From Paraburkholderia sacchari (GTDB lineage: Bacteria; Pseudomonadota; Gammaproteobacteria; Burkholderiales; Burkholderiaceae): a stretch of DNA of 64,000 nucleotides. Below are positions 55,560 to 62,942 of the stretch, one piece after another. The stretch spans positions 186,001 through 250,000 of the forward strand of contig NZ_JTDB02000004.1 of the NCBI RefSeq assembly GCF_000785435.2, in the 5' to 3' direction. Each line of letters begins with the position of its first letter. The first letter of the stretch is position 1. The notes under the pieces are model-generated. The model was given only the letters and a program-made list of their open reading frames with translations. It was not told where the DNA came from and made no database searches. Both the position numbers and the translations under genes were made by a program.

Positions 55560-56742
55560 GGGACACCTTCAGCAAGGGTTCGATGGCGGCGGCGCGGGCG
55601 GCGAGCGCGGCGCGCACCGCATCCGCGGATGTGCCCGGCGCGCAGGTCGCCGAGACGGTGCAAAGCGGCGTGCCGGCGGCAATCGCGCTGCCGGCGACGG
55701 GAATGTCGTGACACCAGCCGAGCCGCCGCGCCTGATCTTCGAATGCGGGGGCGACGATGTGAGCGTCCTGCGCAAACACGACCAGTTGGCCGCGCACGGG
55801 CGGCGCACGCGTGGTTGCGCCTTGTTCCTCTTCGGCTTCGATTGCTGTGAGGGCTTCGCCCTGGCAGGCACGCAGGTGACGCGCGAGCAGCGAGGTATGC
55901 GGAGTATGAGGATCGCAGTCGTAGAGCGCCATCGTGGCCGACGGGCGCGCGTTGACTTCGAGGACGATGCAACGTTCGCCGTCGCTCAGGAAATCGAGGC
56001 TGTTGAGGCCGACGAGCCCGCTCGCCGCGACGATCGTCTGCACGGCGTGGCGCACCGCGTCCGCGAGGCGGGTGCCCACCTGCACGGGGCCGATCGCGCC
56101 GCGCCAGGCGAACGGATGTTCCCCATGCCGCGCGACGAGTTGCTCGTTGATGCCGAGCACTGTCGCGCGACGTCCATCGGCGAGAAAGAGCGACGACATC
56201 GGGCGGCCTTCGCAAAGCCGCTGGTAATAGACGCCGCCGCGCATGTCATGGCCAGAGCCGTCGACTGAATCCGCAAGGCGAATATGCTGGCCGCCCGTAC
56301 CCGAGGCTTCTTTGCGTAACCAGCCGCTCGCGTCGGGCGGAGGCTCCATCCGCGTTTCGGGGAAGGCAATGCCATGCTCGCTCAACATGGCAAAAAAACG
56401 CGTTGGCGTACGCACGGCGTCATAGGCCGGCGCCGCGTTGCCGATGAGCGGCAAACCCGCAATGGGCGTACGCAGCAGTGCCGGGCAGGCCTCGAAGCCG
56501 CTGCCCGCGATCCAGCCCATCACGCCGCGCTCGACGCGCGCGCGCTCGAGCGCCGCGCGCGTGCGCGCCGGATCGAGCGAGAGGCTCGCAGCATGACCGA
56601 CCGGATGCCAGCGTTGCGCTGCGCGACGCGTGTCGCTGTCGCCGAACAGGTCGAGCGCGATGACGCGCCAGCCCGCGCGATGCGCCGACTCCGCGAGCAT
56701 GCGCGCGGAGAGGCCGGCCACGACGATGGCTGGCTGGGTCAT
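55534..56742 (-). CDS. ATP-grasp domain protein of the H4MPT cluster
   Basis: A 402-residue ATP-grasp protein of unproven role, found with H4MPT genes. An N-terminal Rossmann-like start (AIVVAGLSARMLAESAHRAG) is followed by WLRKEASGTGGQHIRLA for ATP, YYQRLCEGRPMSSLFLADG, and LNSLDFLSDGERCIVLEVNARP with the metal ligands. It ends with a biotin-carboxylase-like small domain. ATG 56742 is chosen as the family-like start. It overlaps mch by 26 bp, pointing to coupled translation. It may add an amino acid or hydroxyacid to the cofactor side chain. Confidence 0.85.
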   Translation of the reverse strand: MTQPAIVVAGLSARMLAESAHRAGWRVIALDLFGDSDTRRAAQRWHPVGHAASLSLDPARTRAALERARVERGVMGWIAGSGFEACPALLRTPIAGLPLIGNAAPAYDAVRTPTRFFAMLSEHGIAFPETRMEPPPDASGWLRKEASGTGGQHIRLADSVDGSGHDMRGGVYYQRLCEGRPMSSLFLADGRRATVLGINEQLVARHGEHPFAWRGAIGPVQVGTRLADAVRHAVQTIVAASGLVGLNSLDFLSDGERCIVLEVNARPSATMALYDCDPHTPHTSLLARHLRACQGEALTAIEAEEEQGATTRAPPVRGQLVVFAQDAHIVAPAFEDQARRLGWCHDIPVAGSAIAAGTPLCTVSATCAPGTSADAVRAALAARAAAIEPLLKVSHECSFAYR

Positions 56743-56815
56743 GATCGTGCCTCGTTGGGTCGGCAGCTGCGGTAATGGGTGGGCTTCGCGTAGCGCATCG
56801 CGGTTTTTGACTGGC

Positions 56816-57745
56816 TCACGCTGCCTGAACTTCGCTCTTGGCTTCACCCTCGGCCACAACCTCACGCGCGAGCGAGAAGGCCTCCTCGAAGCCGAGATAG
56901 ACCGGCTTTGCGGTCGCGAGCATGCGTTCGAACAGACGCCGCTGCACCTGGTATTTGACGTTGCCGATCGCCAGCGCGCCAATGCCGAGCGCACGGTGCA
57001 TCCCGAACGGCTTGCCGTCGTCGGCCACGCCCACGCCGTCGATGCCGGCTGGCGGCACCGCATTCACGTCGGCGGCCACGAGTAGTTGGGATGCCTGATC
57101 GACCTGGCGCGTGTTCATCACCTGCACGCCGGCGGCTGCGGTTGCGAACACCAGCTCGGCGCGCGCGAGCGTGGTGTCGAGCGCTTCGGTGATCTGGGCA
57201 TCGGCGCCGCGCGTCTGCACGTCGAAGCGCGTATTGATGCGGCCGCTGGCGGCCTGTGCGGCTTCGAGACCTCGGCTGCTGGCAATCGAGACGTGCGCGC
57301 CCGCGCGCGCGGCCAGCACGCCCGCGATCACGCCTACGGGGCCCGTGCCGCCCAGCACGACCACGCGCTTGCCTTCGAGCGCTTCACCGTGCGCGCGCCG
57401 CAGATGCCATTCGACGCTTGCGACCAGCGCGGCCGCTGTCGTATAGGCGCCGCTCGGGTCGGCGAATACCGAGACCTCGAAAGGAGGCACCATCGCTTCG
57501 CGCGCGCGCTTGAGCATGTCGGCGGCCAGCACGACGTCGCGTCCGCCAATGAAGAGGCCGGTGCGCGCCACGCCCTTGGGGCCACGCGAAAAGATTGCGT
57601 CCTGGGTGAGGGCCGCGACGTTATCGATGCCGACGTCGGCGTAAGGCACGACGACCTGGTATCCCGCATCGACGGCCATGTTCACGTCGAATGGGCTCAT
57701 CTGCCGGGTCGGCGTGAACATATGGAGAATGAAGGGACGTTCCAT
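56816..57745 (-). CDS. mtdB: NAD(P)-dependent methylene-H4MPT dehydrogenase
   Basis: Oxidises methylene-H4MPT to methenyl-H4MPT. The 309-residue protein has ILHMFTPTRQMSPFDVNMA, VVVLGGTGPVGVIAGVLAARAG (NAD(P) binding) and INTRFDVQTRGADAQITEAL. ATG 57745 (MERPFILHMF) fits the family. MtdB rather than MtdA is favoured by the setting among fae, mch and fhc; the two are related. It starts 37 bp after the RFAP synthase gene. Confidence 0.94.
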   Translation of the reverse strand: MERPFILHMFTPTRQMSPFDVNMAVDAGYQVVVPYADVGIDNVAALTQDAIFSRGPKGVARTGLFIGGRDVVLAADMLKRAREAMVPPFEVSVFADPSGAYTTAAALVASVEWHLRRAHGEALEGKRVVVLGGTGPVGVIAGVLAARAGAHVSIASSRGLEAAQAASGRINTRFDVQTRGADAQITEALDTTLARAELVFATAAAGVQVMNTRQVDQASQLLVAADVNAVPPAGIDGVGVADDGKPFGMHRALGIGALAIGNVKYQVQRRLFERMLATAKPVYLGFEEAFSLAREVVAEGEAKSEVQAA

Positions 57746-57782
57746 CGTTTGTCGGATGTGCAAGAGAGGTTGAGGGAGGGCG

Positions 57783-58841
57783 TCAGGCATTGCCAGGCGC
57801 ATGAATGATGGTCGCGCCCGCGTTGCGCCCCTTGACGATTTCGAGCCGCAGCGTGGGACCGACCACGCCGGCCGCGCGCGCCGCTGCCACGGCGTTCGCG
57901 GCTTCGTCGTGCGAGGCCATGATCGCGAAGCCCGTGGGCCCCCACGAGCTTTGCCCGATGCCGGCGCGATGTCGCGCGCCAATCCAGTCGAGCACGCGCG
58001 CGACCGCCGCACTCGTATAGATGCCGCCTTGCGACGGCGCGAAATAGCGGCCGATGCGCTCCTGCAGCTCGCTCACGCCGCGCGCGAACGGCGCGAAGTC
58101 GTGCTCCGCGGCGGCCGGCAGGATCTGCATCAGCGCGAGGTGGCACGCGTGCGCGGCCAGCTCCTGCGGAAACGGCGGCAACGCGGCCATCGCCTTGCGT
58201 TCGGCAGGGCCGGACAAGCCGCTGCGCGCGTCGTCCAGCACGAGCAGCACGCGCCATTCGTCGGGAAACGGCAGGCGCGAAAGCACGGGCGGTAGCTCCG
58301 TCGCCGAGCGCGGGCCGCCGTCGAGAATCAGCCCGCCTTGCTCGAAGCCCGCCACGCCAACGCCCGAGCGCGCGCCGCGCGCGAGTGCGAGCGCAAGTTG
58401 CGTGGCGTCGAGTTCGAGCCGATGCAGCCGCGCGAACGCGTGACCGGCGCACAGCGCGAGCTGCGTGCCGGAGCCGAGCCCCGCATGAACGGGCAGTACG
58501 TGACGCAAGCGCACGTCTAGCGGCTCGCGCCGGCCGCTCAGGCGCTTGAGCGCCTCCATATGCGCGCGCAGGCGCGGCAGCTCCTCGCTCGCATAGGGCG
58601 GAGCGGCGTAATGATCGCCATTGCTTTCGTTGCTGTCGTTGCCATTGACAGGGTGGTGGCCGCTGGCGAGCCGCATCTCGAGCGTCGTGCTGATGCCGTC
58701 GATCACGAGGCCGAGACTGCCGAAGCGACGGCCGAGCGACGCGCCCGGATCGAGAAAGCCGAGATGCAGTCGACCGGGTGCATTCACGGTGACGGCACTT
58801 GCGGCTTTCGTGGGGTATTGCGTCGTGGCGTATTGCGTCAT
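57783..58841 (-). CDS. beta-ribofuranosylaminobenzene 5'-phosphate synthase
   Basis: Condenses pABA with PRPP, the first committed step of H4MPT synthesis. The 352-residue GHMP-like protein has VTVNAPGRLHLGFLDPGASL, LPVHAGLGSGTQLALCAGHAF and GQSSWGPTGFAIM. GAGGAAG precedes ATG 58841. An internal Asn/Gly/Asp/Ser-rich stretch (NGNDSNESNGD, about residue 70) interrupts the family core. It is the first gene of the operon ending in fae; pabB at 8594 may supply its substrate. Confidence 0.93.
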   Translation of the reverse strand: MTQYATTQYPTKAASAVTVNAPGRLHLGFLDPGASLGRRFGSLGLVIDGISTTLEMRLASGHHPVNGNDSNESNGDHYAAPPYASEELPRLRAHMEALKRLSGRREPLDVRLRHVLPVHAGLGSGTQLALCAGHAFARLHRLELDATQLALALARGARSGVGVAGFEQGGLILDGGPRSATELPPVLSRLPFPDEWRVLLVLDDARSGLSGPAERKAMAALPPFPQELAAHACHLALMQILPAAAEHDFAPFARGVSELQERIGRYFAPSQGGIYTSAAVARVLDWIGARHRAGIGQSSWGPTGFAIMASHDEAANAVAAARAAGVVGPTLRLEIVKGRNAGATIIHAPGNA

Positions 58842-58907
58842 GAGCGCTTCCTCGCATCGGTGAGCGGACGGCCTGGTCCGCCGACTCATGCAAGCGTCGT
58901 GCCATAC

Positions 58908-58951
58908 GGGCCTGGTGTGGGCCTGGTGTGTGCCCGATGTGGGCTTGGTGT
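58908..58951. repeat. four 11-bp tandem repeats upstream of the RFAP synthase operon
   Basis: GGGCCTGGTGT occurs twice exactly, then as GTGCCCGATGT and GGGCTTGGTGT, about 67-110 bp before the RFAP synthase start. The period is one DNA turn, so repeated contact by a regulator is possible; simple slippage is the alternative. Confidence 0.7.
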
Positions 58952-59093
58952 GGTCCGACCGCGGGGCCACGTATGGGCCGCCTGTGCGCGCGGATCGGCT
59001 CAAGCGCCTGCGCAGACCAAGTGTATCGAGCGCGCCCTGACGCACAAGCACTGGAAGCGGCGCGCTGCGCGAACACGCGCGTGCGCCGTATCG

Positions 59094-59108
59094 GTGACAG
59101 TGTGTCAC
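59094..59108. promoter_or_regulatory. GTGACAGTGTGTCAC palindrome, H4MPT operon
   Basis: A perfect GTGACA-N3-TGTCAC inverted repeat that overlaps the stop codon of the CbbR-like gene, 253 bp before the RFAP synthase start. It is the best copy of the element also seen before fhcB (44002) and between dmrB and folB-like (51191). Confidence 0.55.
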
Positions 59109-60070
59109 TCGCCCTGGCGGATACGCACGGGGTGAGTGGGCAGATCCACGTATTCGCCGGCGAGATACGTCTCGGTGTTTTCCAGTACGAAGCGGCGGAA
59201 CGATTGACAGGTTGGCGAGAGTTGCCGCGCGTTCAGATGCACGATTTGCCAGGCGCGGTCGATCGGCGTGCCGCACACGTCGAGCAGCGCGATCTCGCGC
59301 GTGCGCAATTCGAGCCGCAGCGTGTGCAGCGAAAGCAGGCTGATGCCCATGCCCGCCATGACGGCCTGTTTGATGGTCTCGTTGCTGTCGAGCGTGACGA
59401 CCTTCGCGGGCGTGAAGAGATGATGCTTGAACATTTGCTCGACGACGGTGCGCGTGCCCGAGCCCGGCTCGCGCATGAGGAAGGTCTCGTGGCGCAGTTC
59501 CTGCACGTCGATGCGCCGCACCGCCGCGAACGCGTGATCGCGCGCCGCGACGATCACCTGCGGGTTATAGGCGAGCGGCTCGGCGATGGCGTCGAGATCG
59601 CGCGGCGGGCGGCCCATCACCGCGAGGTCGATGGCGTTGTCCTGCAGCATGCGCAACAGCGGCTCGCGCGGGGCGATCGTGAAGCGCACTTCCACCTTCG
59701 GAAACTGGGCGCAGTAGCGCGCGATCAGTTGCGGCACGAAATAGCGCGCGGTGCTCACGAGACCCACCGAGATCGCGCCGCTGTCCGCGAGCGAGAGCGA
59801 CTGCAGCGCATCCTGAGCGTCCTTCACCTCGCCGAGGATTCGCTGCGCGTAATGCGCGAGCGTGGCACCGGCTTCGGTCAGCACGATGCGGCGCGCGATG
59901 CGCTCGAAAAGCGGCAGGCCAACGGCTTCTTCGAGCTGCTTGATCTGCATGGAGACGGCCGGCTGCGTGAGATGAAGCTCCTGCGCCGCGCGCACGAAGC
60001 TCACGTGCTTCGCAGCGGCGGCAAAGATCTGCAACTGGCGCAGCGTGAGCGTGCGAACGAAGTTGAGCAT
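59105..60070 (-). CDS. cbbR: LysR regulator, CbbR-like
   Basis: A 321-residue LysR-type regulator. The DNA-binding helix lies in LTLRQLQIFAAAAKHVSFVRAAQELHLTQPAVSMQIKQLE-type residues 8-46, and the effector domain has VMGRPPRDLDAIAEPLAYNP and [15 protein letters not shown]. CbbR proteins respond to RuBP, PEP or NADPH and activate Calvin genes. It is divergent from the fbp-like/prk genes with a 246-bp spacer carrying LysR-like half sites. It is a paralogue of the regulator at 38109. ATG 60070 (MLNFVRTLTL) fits the family start. Confidence 0.9.
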   Translation of the reverse strand: MLNFVRTLTLRQLQIFAAAAKHVSFVRAAQELHLTQPAVSMQIKQLEEAVGLPLFERIARRIVLTEAGATLAHYAQRILGEVKDAQDALQSLSLADSGAISVGLVSTARYFVPQLIARYCAQFPKVEVRFTIAPREPLLRMLQDNAIDLAVMGRPPRDLDAIAEPLAYNPQVIVAARDHAFAAVRRIDVQELRHETFLMREPGSGTRTVVEQMFKHHLFTPAKVVTLDSNETIKQAVMAGMGISLLSLHTLRLELRTREIALLDVCGTPIDRAWQIVHLNARQLSPTCQSFRRFVLENTETYLAGEYVDLPTHPVRIRQGE

Positions 60071-60151
60071 GACGGAGACCATACGAAGAAGCGCCGGAAC
60101 AGGATGCCGAATGGCGCGCACAAACAGGTAAGGGATCCCTTATAGGATGAC

Positions 60152-60183
60152 TAAGAATATCTGAATTTCGCTGATTCGATCAG
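60152..60183. promoter_or_regulatory. CbbR-type operator between cbbR and the fbp-like gene
   Basis: Two TNA-N7-TNA sites share an edge: TAAGAATATCTGA at 60152 and TGAATTTCGCTGA at 60162. The inverted repeat CTGATTCGATCAG follows at 60171. This is the known shape of CbbR sites, 134-165 bp before the fbp-like gene. Confidence 0.55.
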
Positions 60184-60316
60184 CGCTTTATCGTTGAGCC
60201 GTGTTCCGGAAAGAGTCGCGGCGGTTGGCAGGCATCTTGCTCGTGCTGCCTGTATTTGTGCGCGCCGCGTACTTCGCGTGGCGCGAAGCTTTCTGAACTC
60301 CTGCAATGAGGCGACC

Positions 60317-61390
60317 ATGCCATCCCGATACATGACGCTCGACGACTTCCTTGCACGCGCACTGGACGGCGAACACGACGCAGCCCGCGCATACCGCCTG
60401 CGTGGCGTAATCGGCGAGATCGCGCTTGCGGTACGAGCCATCGCGGCGATGATCGAGCGGGTCATGCTCGATGGCAGTGCGGGCGCAGGCGCTGGTGTCC
60501 AGGCGGGGGCGCGCGAATTGATGATGGCGCTGTGCGAGCGCAGCGTGTGCGTCGCGGGCTATTCAGCGGCGGGATCGAACGGCTCATGGTCCACGTCGGC
60601 ACCGGCGGCAAGCGCGCGCAGTGGGTATCTGCTGACCTTCGAAGCGCTCGACGGGGCCGCGCAAATCGCCGAAAACGGCGTGGCGGGCAGCATTTTTTCG
60701 GTGCGCGAGAGCGCATGCGAAGCGATGGACAAGGACGCGCGCGAGTCCGGCTGGCGGCGCGGCGGCGATGCCATGCGCGCGGCGGCCCACGCGCTCTACG
60801 GTCCTTCGACGCTGCTCGTCCTGACACTCGGACGCGGCACCCACGGCTTCACGCTCGATCGCGCGAGCGGCACGTTCGTGCTCACGCATCACGCGATGCG
60901 CGTGCCGGACGAGGGCGTCGAAGTCGCGATCGACGGCGCGCGCGAGCATGCCTGGGAGCCGCCGGTGCTGCGCTATGTGCGCGAATGCCGGGCGGGCAGC
61001 GCGGGTGTGCGCGAGCGCGACTTCAGCCTGCGCAATGGCGGCTGCGCGGTTGCCGATCTGCATCGCGTCCTGATGCGCGGGGGGGTGAGCATCGTGCCGC
61101 GCGAGTTGCGCGACGTGCAGGATGCGAGCGGTCTGGACCTCGTGCACGCGGCACAGCCGCTCGCGTGGCTGATCGAGCAGGCGGGCGGCGCGGCCAGCAC
61201 CGGCCGCGAGCGCGTGCTCGATCTGCAGCCCCGCGCACTCGACGCGCGCACGGGCGTCGTGCTTGGAACGACGCGCGAAGTCGCGCGGATAGAGCGCTAC
61301 TACGGCGAGTACGAGCGCGGCGTGGACCGGCCGTTCGATTCGCCGCTCTTTAACGAGCGTTCGCTGTTCCGGCCCGAAGCCTGCGCCTGA
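60317..61390 (+). CDS. class I FBPase-like protein, probably inactive
   Basis: A 357-residue homologue of fructose-1,6-bisphosphatase class I (CbbF). Overall alignment is clear: GSIFSVRE, VADLHRVLMRGGVSIVPRE and LIEQAGGAAS match the family. Key residues are gone. The SEE metal motif reads SAA (83-85), DPLDGSS reads EALDGAA (109-115), and the glutamate of VYECAP is Ala278 in VHAAQP. Thus three or four of the metal-binding acids are lost and only D112 remains. GAGG precedes ATG 60317; prk follows 10 bp later. The frame is intact, so the protein is kept for some use; catalysis looks unlikely. Confidence 0.85.
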   Translation: MPSRYMTLDDFLARALDGEHDAARAYRLRGVIGEIALAVRAIAAMIERVMLDGSAGAGAGVQAGARELMMALCERSVCVAGYSAAGSNGSWSTSAPAASARSGYLLTFEALDGAAQIAENGVAGSIFSVRESACEAMDKDARESGWRRGGDAMRAAAHALYGPSTLLVLTLGRGTHGFTLDRASGTFVLTHHAMRVPDEGVEVAIDGAREHAWEPPVLRYVRECRAGSAGVRERDFSLRNGGCAVADLHRVLMRGGVSIVPRELRDVQDASGLDLVHAAQPLAWLIEQAGGAASTGRERVLDLQPRALDARTGVVLGTTREVARIERYYGEYERGVDRPFDSPLFNERSLFRPEACA

Positions 61391-61400
61391 GCGAGAAATC

Positions 61401-62273
61401 ATGTCGATCAAACATCCGATCGTGGCGGTCACTGGTTCGAGCGGCGCGGGCACGACCACGGTGATGAACAGCTTTCAGCACATTTTCCGGCGCGAGAAGC
61501 TCAAAGCGCAGATCGTGGAGGGCGATGCGTTCCACCGTCACGATCGCGAGGGTATGCACATCGCGATGAAGGAGGCGGAGGAGCAGCGCAAGCAATTCAG
61601 CCACTTCGGTCCCGACGCGAACGTGCTGGACCGGCTGGAGGAACTGTTCAGACAATACGGCGCAACCGGCCGGGGGCGCGTGCGTAAATACATCCACGAC
61701 GAAGCCGAAGCGCTGGAATACGACGTGGAGCCGGGCAAGTTCACCGCGTGGACCGACGTCGAGCCGGACACCGACTTGCTCTTTTACGAAGGGCTGCATG
61801 GCGGCTTCGTGGGCCACGGCATCGACGTTGCGCAGCACACGGATCTGCTCGTGGGCGTGGTGCCCATCATCAATCTCGAGTGGATCCAGAAGCTGCATCG
61901 CGACAAGACGTTGCGCGGCTACTCGCAGGAAGCGGTGATGGACACCATCCTGCGCCGCATGCCCGACTACGCGCATTACATCTGTCCGCAGTTCAGCCGC
62001 ACGCATGTGAATTTTCAGCGTGTGCCGACCGTGGATACGTCCAATCCGTTCACGGCGCGCGATATTCCGAGCGCCGACGAAAGCTTTGTGGTGATCCGCT
62101 TCGCCAATCCGCGGGGGATCGATTTTCCCTATCTGCTGACGATGCTGCAGGACTCGTTCATGAGCCGGCCCAACGTGATTGTGGTGCCGGGCGGCAAGAT
62201 GGGGCTCGCGATGCAACTGATCTTTACGCCGATGATCCTCAAGATGATCGATCGGCAACAACGCGCGGCCTGA
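61401..62273 (+). CDS. prk: phosphoribulokinase
   Basis: Makes ribulose-1,5-bisphosphate from Ru5P and ATP. The 290-residue class I (proteobacterial) PRK keeps the P-loop GSSGAGTTT (12-20), GDAFHR with D42, LFYEGLHGG with E130, GVVPIINLEWIQKLHRD and FQRVPTVDTSNPF, so it should be active. No RuBisCO gene is in the window. In Methylobacterium, PRK is required for methylotrophy because RuBP serves as a signal for QscR; the same use is possible here given the serine cycle and two CbbR/QscR-like regulators. Confidence 0.97.
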   Translation: MSIKHPIVAVTGSSGAGTTTVMNSFQHIFRREKLKAQIVEGDAFHRHDREGMHIAMKEAEEQRKQFSHFGPDANVLDRLEELFRQYGATGRGRVRKYIHDEAEALEYDVEPGKFTAWTDVEPDTDLLFYEGLHGGFVGHGIDVAQHTDLLVGVVPIINLEWIQKLHRDKTLRGYSQEAVMDTILRRMPDYAHYICPQFSRTHVNFQRVPTVDTSNPFTARDIPSADESFVVIRFANPRGIDFPYLLTMLQDSFMSRPNVIVVPGGKMGLAMQLIFTPMILKMIDRQQRAA

Positions 62274-62316
62274 GGGCCTAAGGGACTGACGGCGCGCCTA
62301 ACAACAGGAGACTTTC

Positions 62317-62892
62317 ATGCAAGTCATGTCGCGCAAACTGCCCATCGACGCTGTCCTTTTCGATCTTGCCAGCACCTTGCACGGCAAGCGCATCGGCGGC
62401 CATTTCGCCGAGCTTTTTCCCGATGTCGAGGTCGCGCTGGATGGCTTGCGGCGGATGGGACTGAAGCTAGGCGTCGTGACCGACAAGGCGATGGAGGCGG
62501 TCGAGCCCATGTTGCAGCAATTTGGTTTGTCGATGTGGTTCGATATTGTCGTGGATGGCTGCGCCGTCACGCAGCGCAAACCGCATCCGGCGCCGCTGTT
62601 GCATGCCTGCGAGGCGCTGGCGGTACAGCCTGCTCATGCGCTATATGTGGGCGATTCCACAAACGATGCGCTGGCCGCGCAGGCCGCCGGGATGCAGATG
62701 ATCCGGGTGAGCTATGCGGAGGGGGCGGCTCGTTCTGGTGGCGGCGAGCAGGCAGATTTGCCTTGCCTGCGAGTGATCGATTCGCTTGGCGAGTTGCTGG
62801 AGTTGATTGGGAGTCCGCAGCAGGCCAAACGCACCAGGCGCGTGGTGCAGGCCGGCTATCGGCATGATGATTGGGCCGGGTTGTATATCTGA
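62317..62892 (+). CDS. HAD-superfamily protein lacking the D+2 aspartate
   Basis: A 191-residue HAD-fold protein next to prk, where Calvin operons carry the phosphoglycolate phosphatase cbbZ. Motif I is FDLAST: nucleophile D16 is present, but the general acid/base at +2 is Ala18. Motif II (VVTDK, T55), motif III (K88 in QRKPHP) and motif IV (GDSTND, D113/D117) are intact. Only about 20 residues separate motif I from VEVALDGLRRMG, so the C1 cap domain is missing. HAD phosphatases need D+2, so ordinary phosphatase activity is doubtful. The sequence is shorter than Gph (about 220-250). Confidence 0.85.
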   Translation: MQVMSRKLPIDAVLFDLASTLHGKRIGGHFAELFPDVEVALDGLRRMGLKLGVVTDKAMEAVEPMLQQFGLSMWFDIVVDGCAVTQRKPHPAPLLHACEALAVQPAHALYVGDSTNDALAAQAAGMQMIRVSYAEGAARSGGGEQADLPCLRVIDSLGELLELIGSPQQAKRTRRVVQAGYRHDDWAGLYI

Positions 62893-62900
62893 GTTTTGTC

Positions 62901-62938
62901 GCGTTTCCTTGTAGTCCGATACGAATACAAGGAAACGC
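62901..62938. terminator. 13-bp hairpin between convergent genes
   Basis: GCGTTTCCTTGTA and TACAAGGAAACGC form a perfect 13-bp stem with a 12-base loop. It lies 8 bp after the HAD stop and 5 bp before the end of the sigma-54 activator gene. There is no U-run on either strand. A two-way terminator is likely from position. Confidence 0.6.
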
Positions 62939-62942
62939 CACA

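Noticed and set aside
51981..58951. Short tandem repeats (11, 12 and 13 bp) as CRISPR or mobile-element ends
   Set aside because: Units are too short, without spacers, and no cas or transposase gene is near.
60317..62273. A complete Calvin cycle
   Set aside because: No RuBisCO or other Calvin genes are in view, and the FBPase-like protein lacks metal ligands. The prk gene alone does not show carbon fixation.
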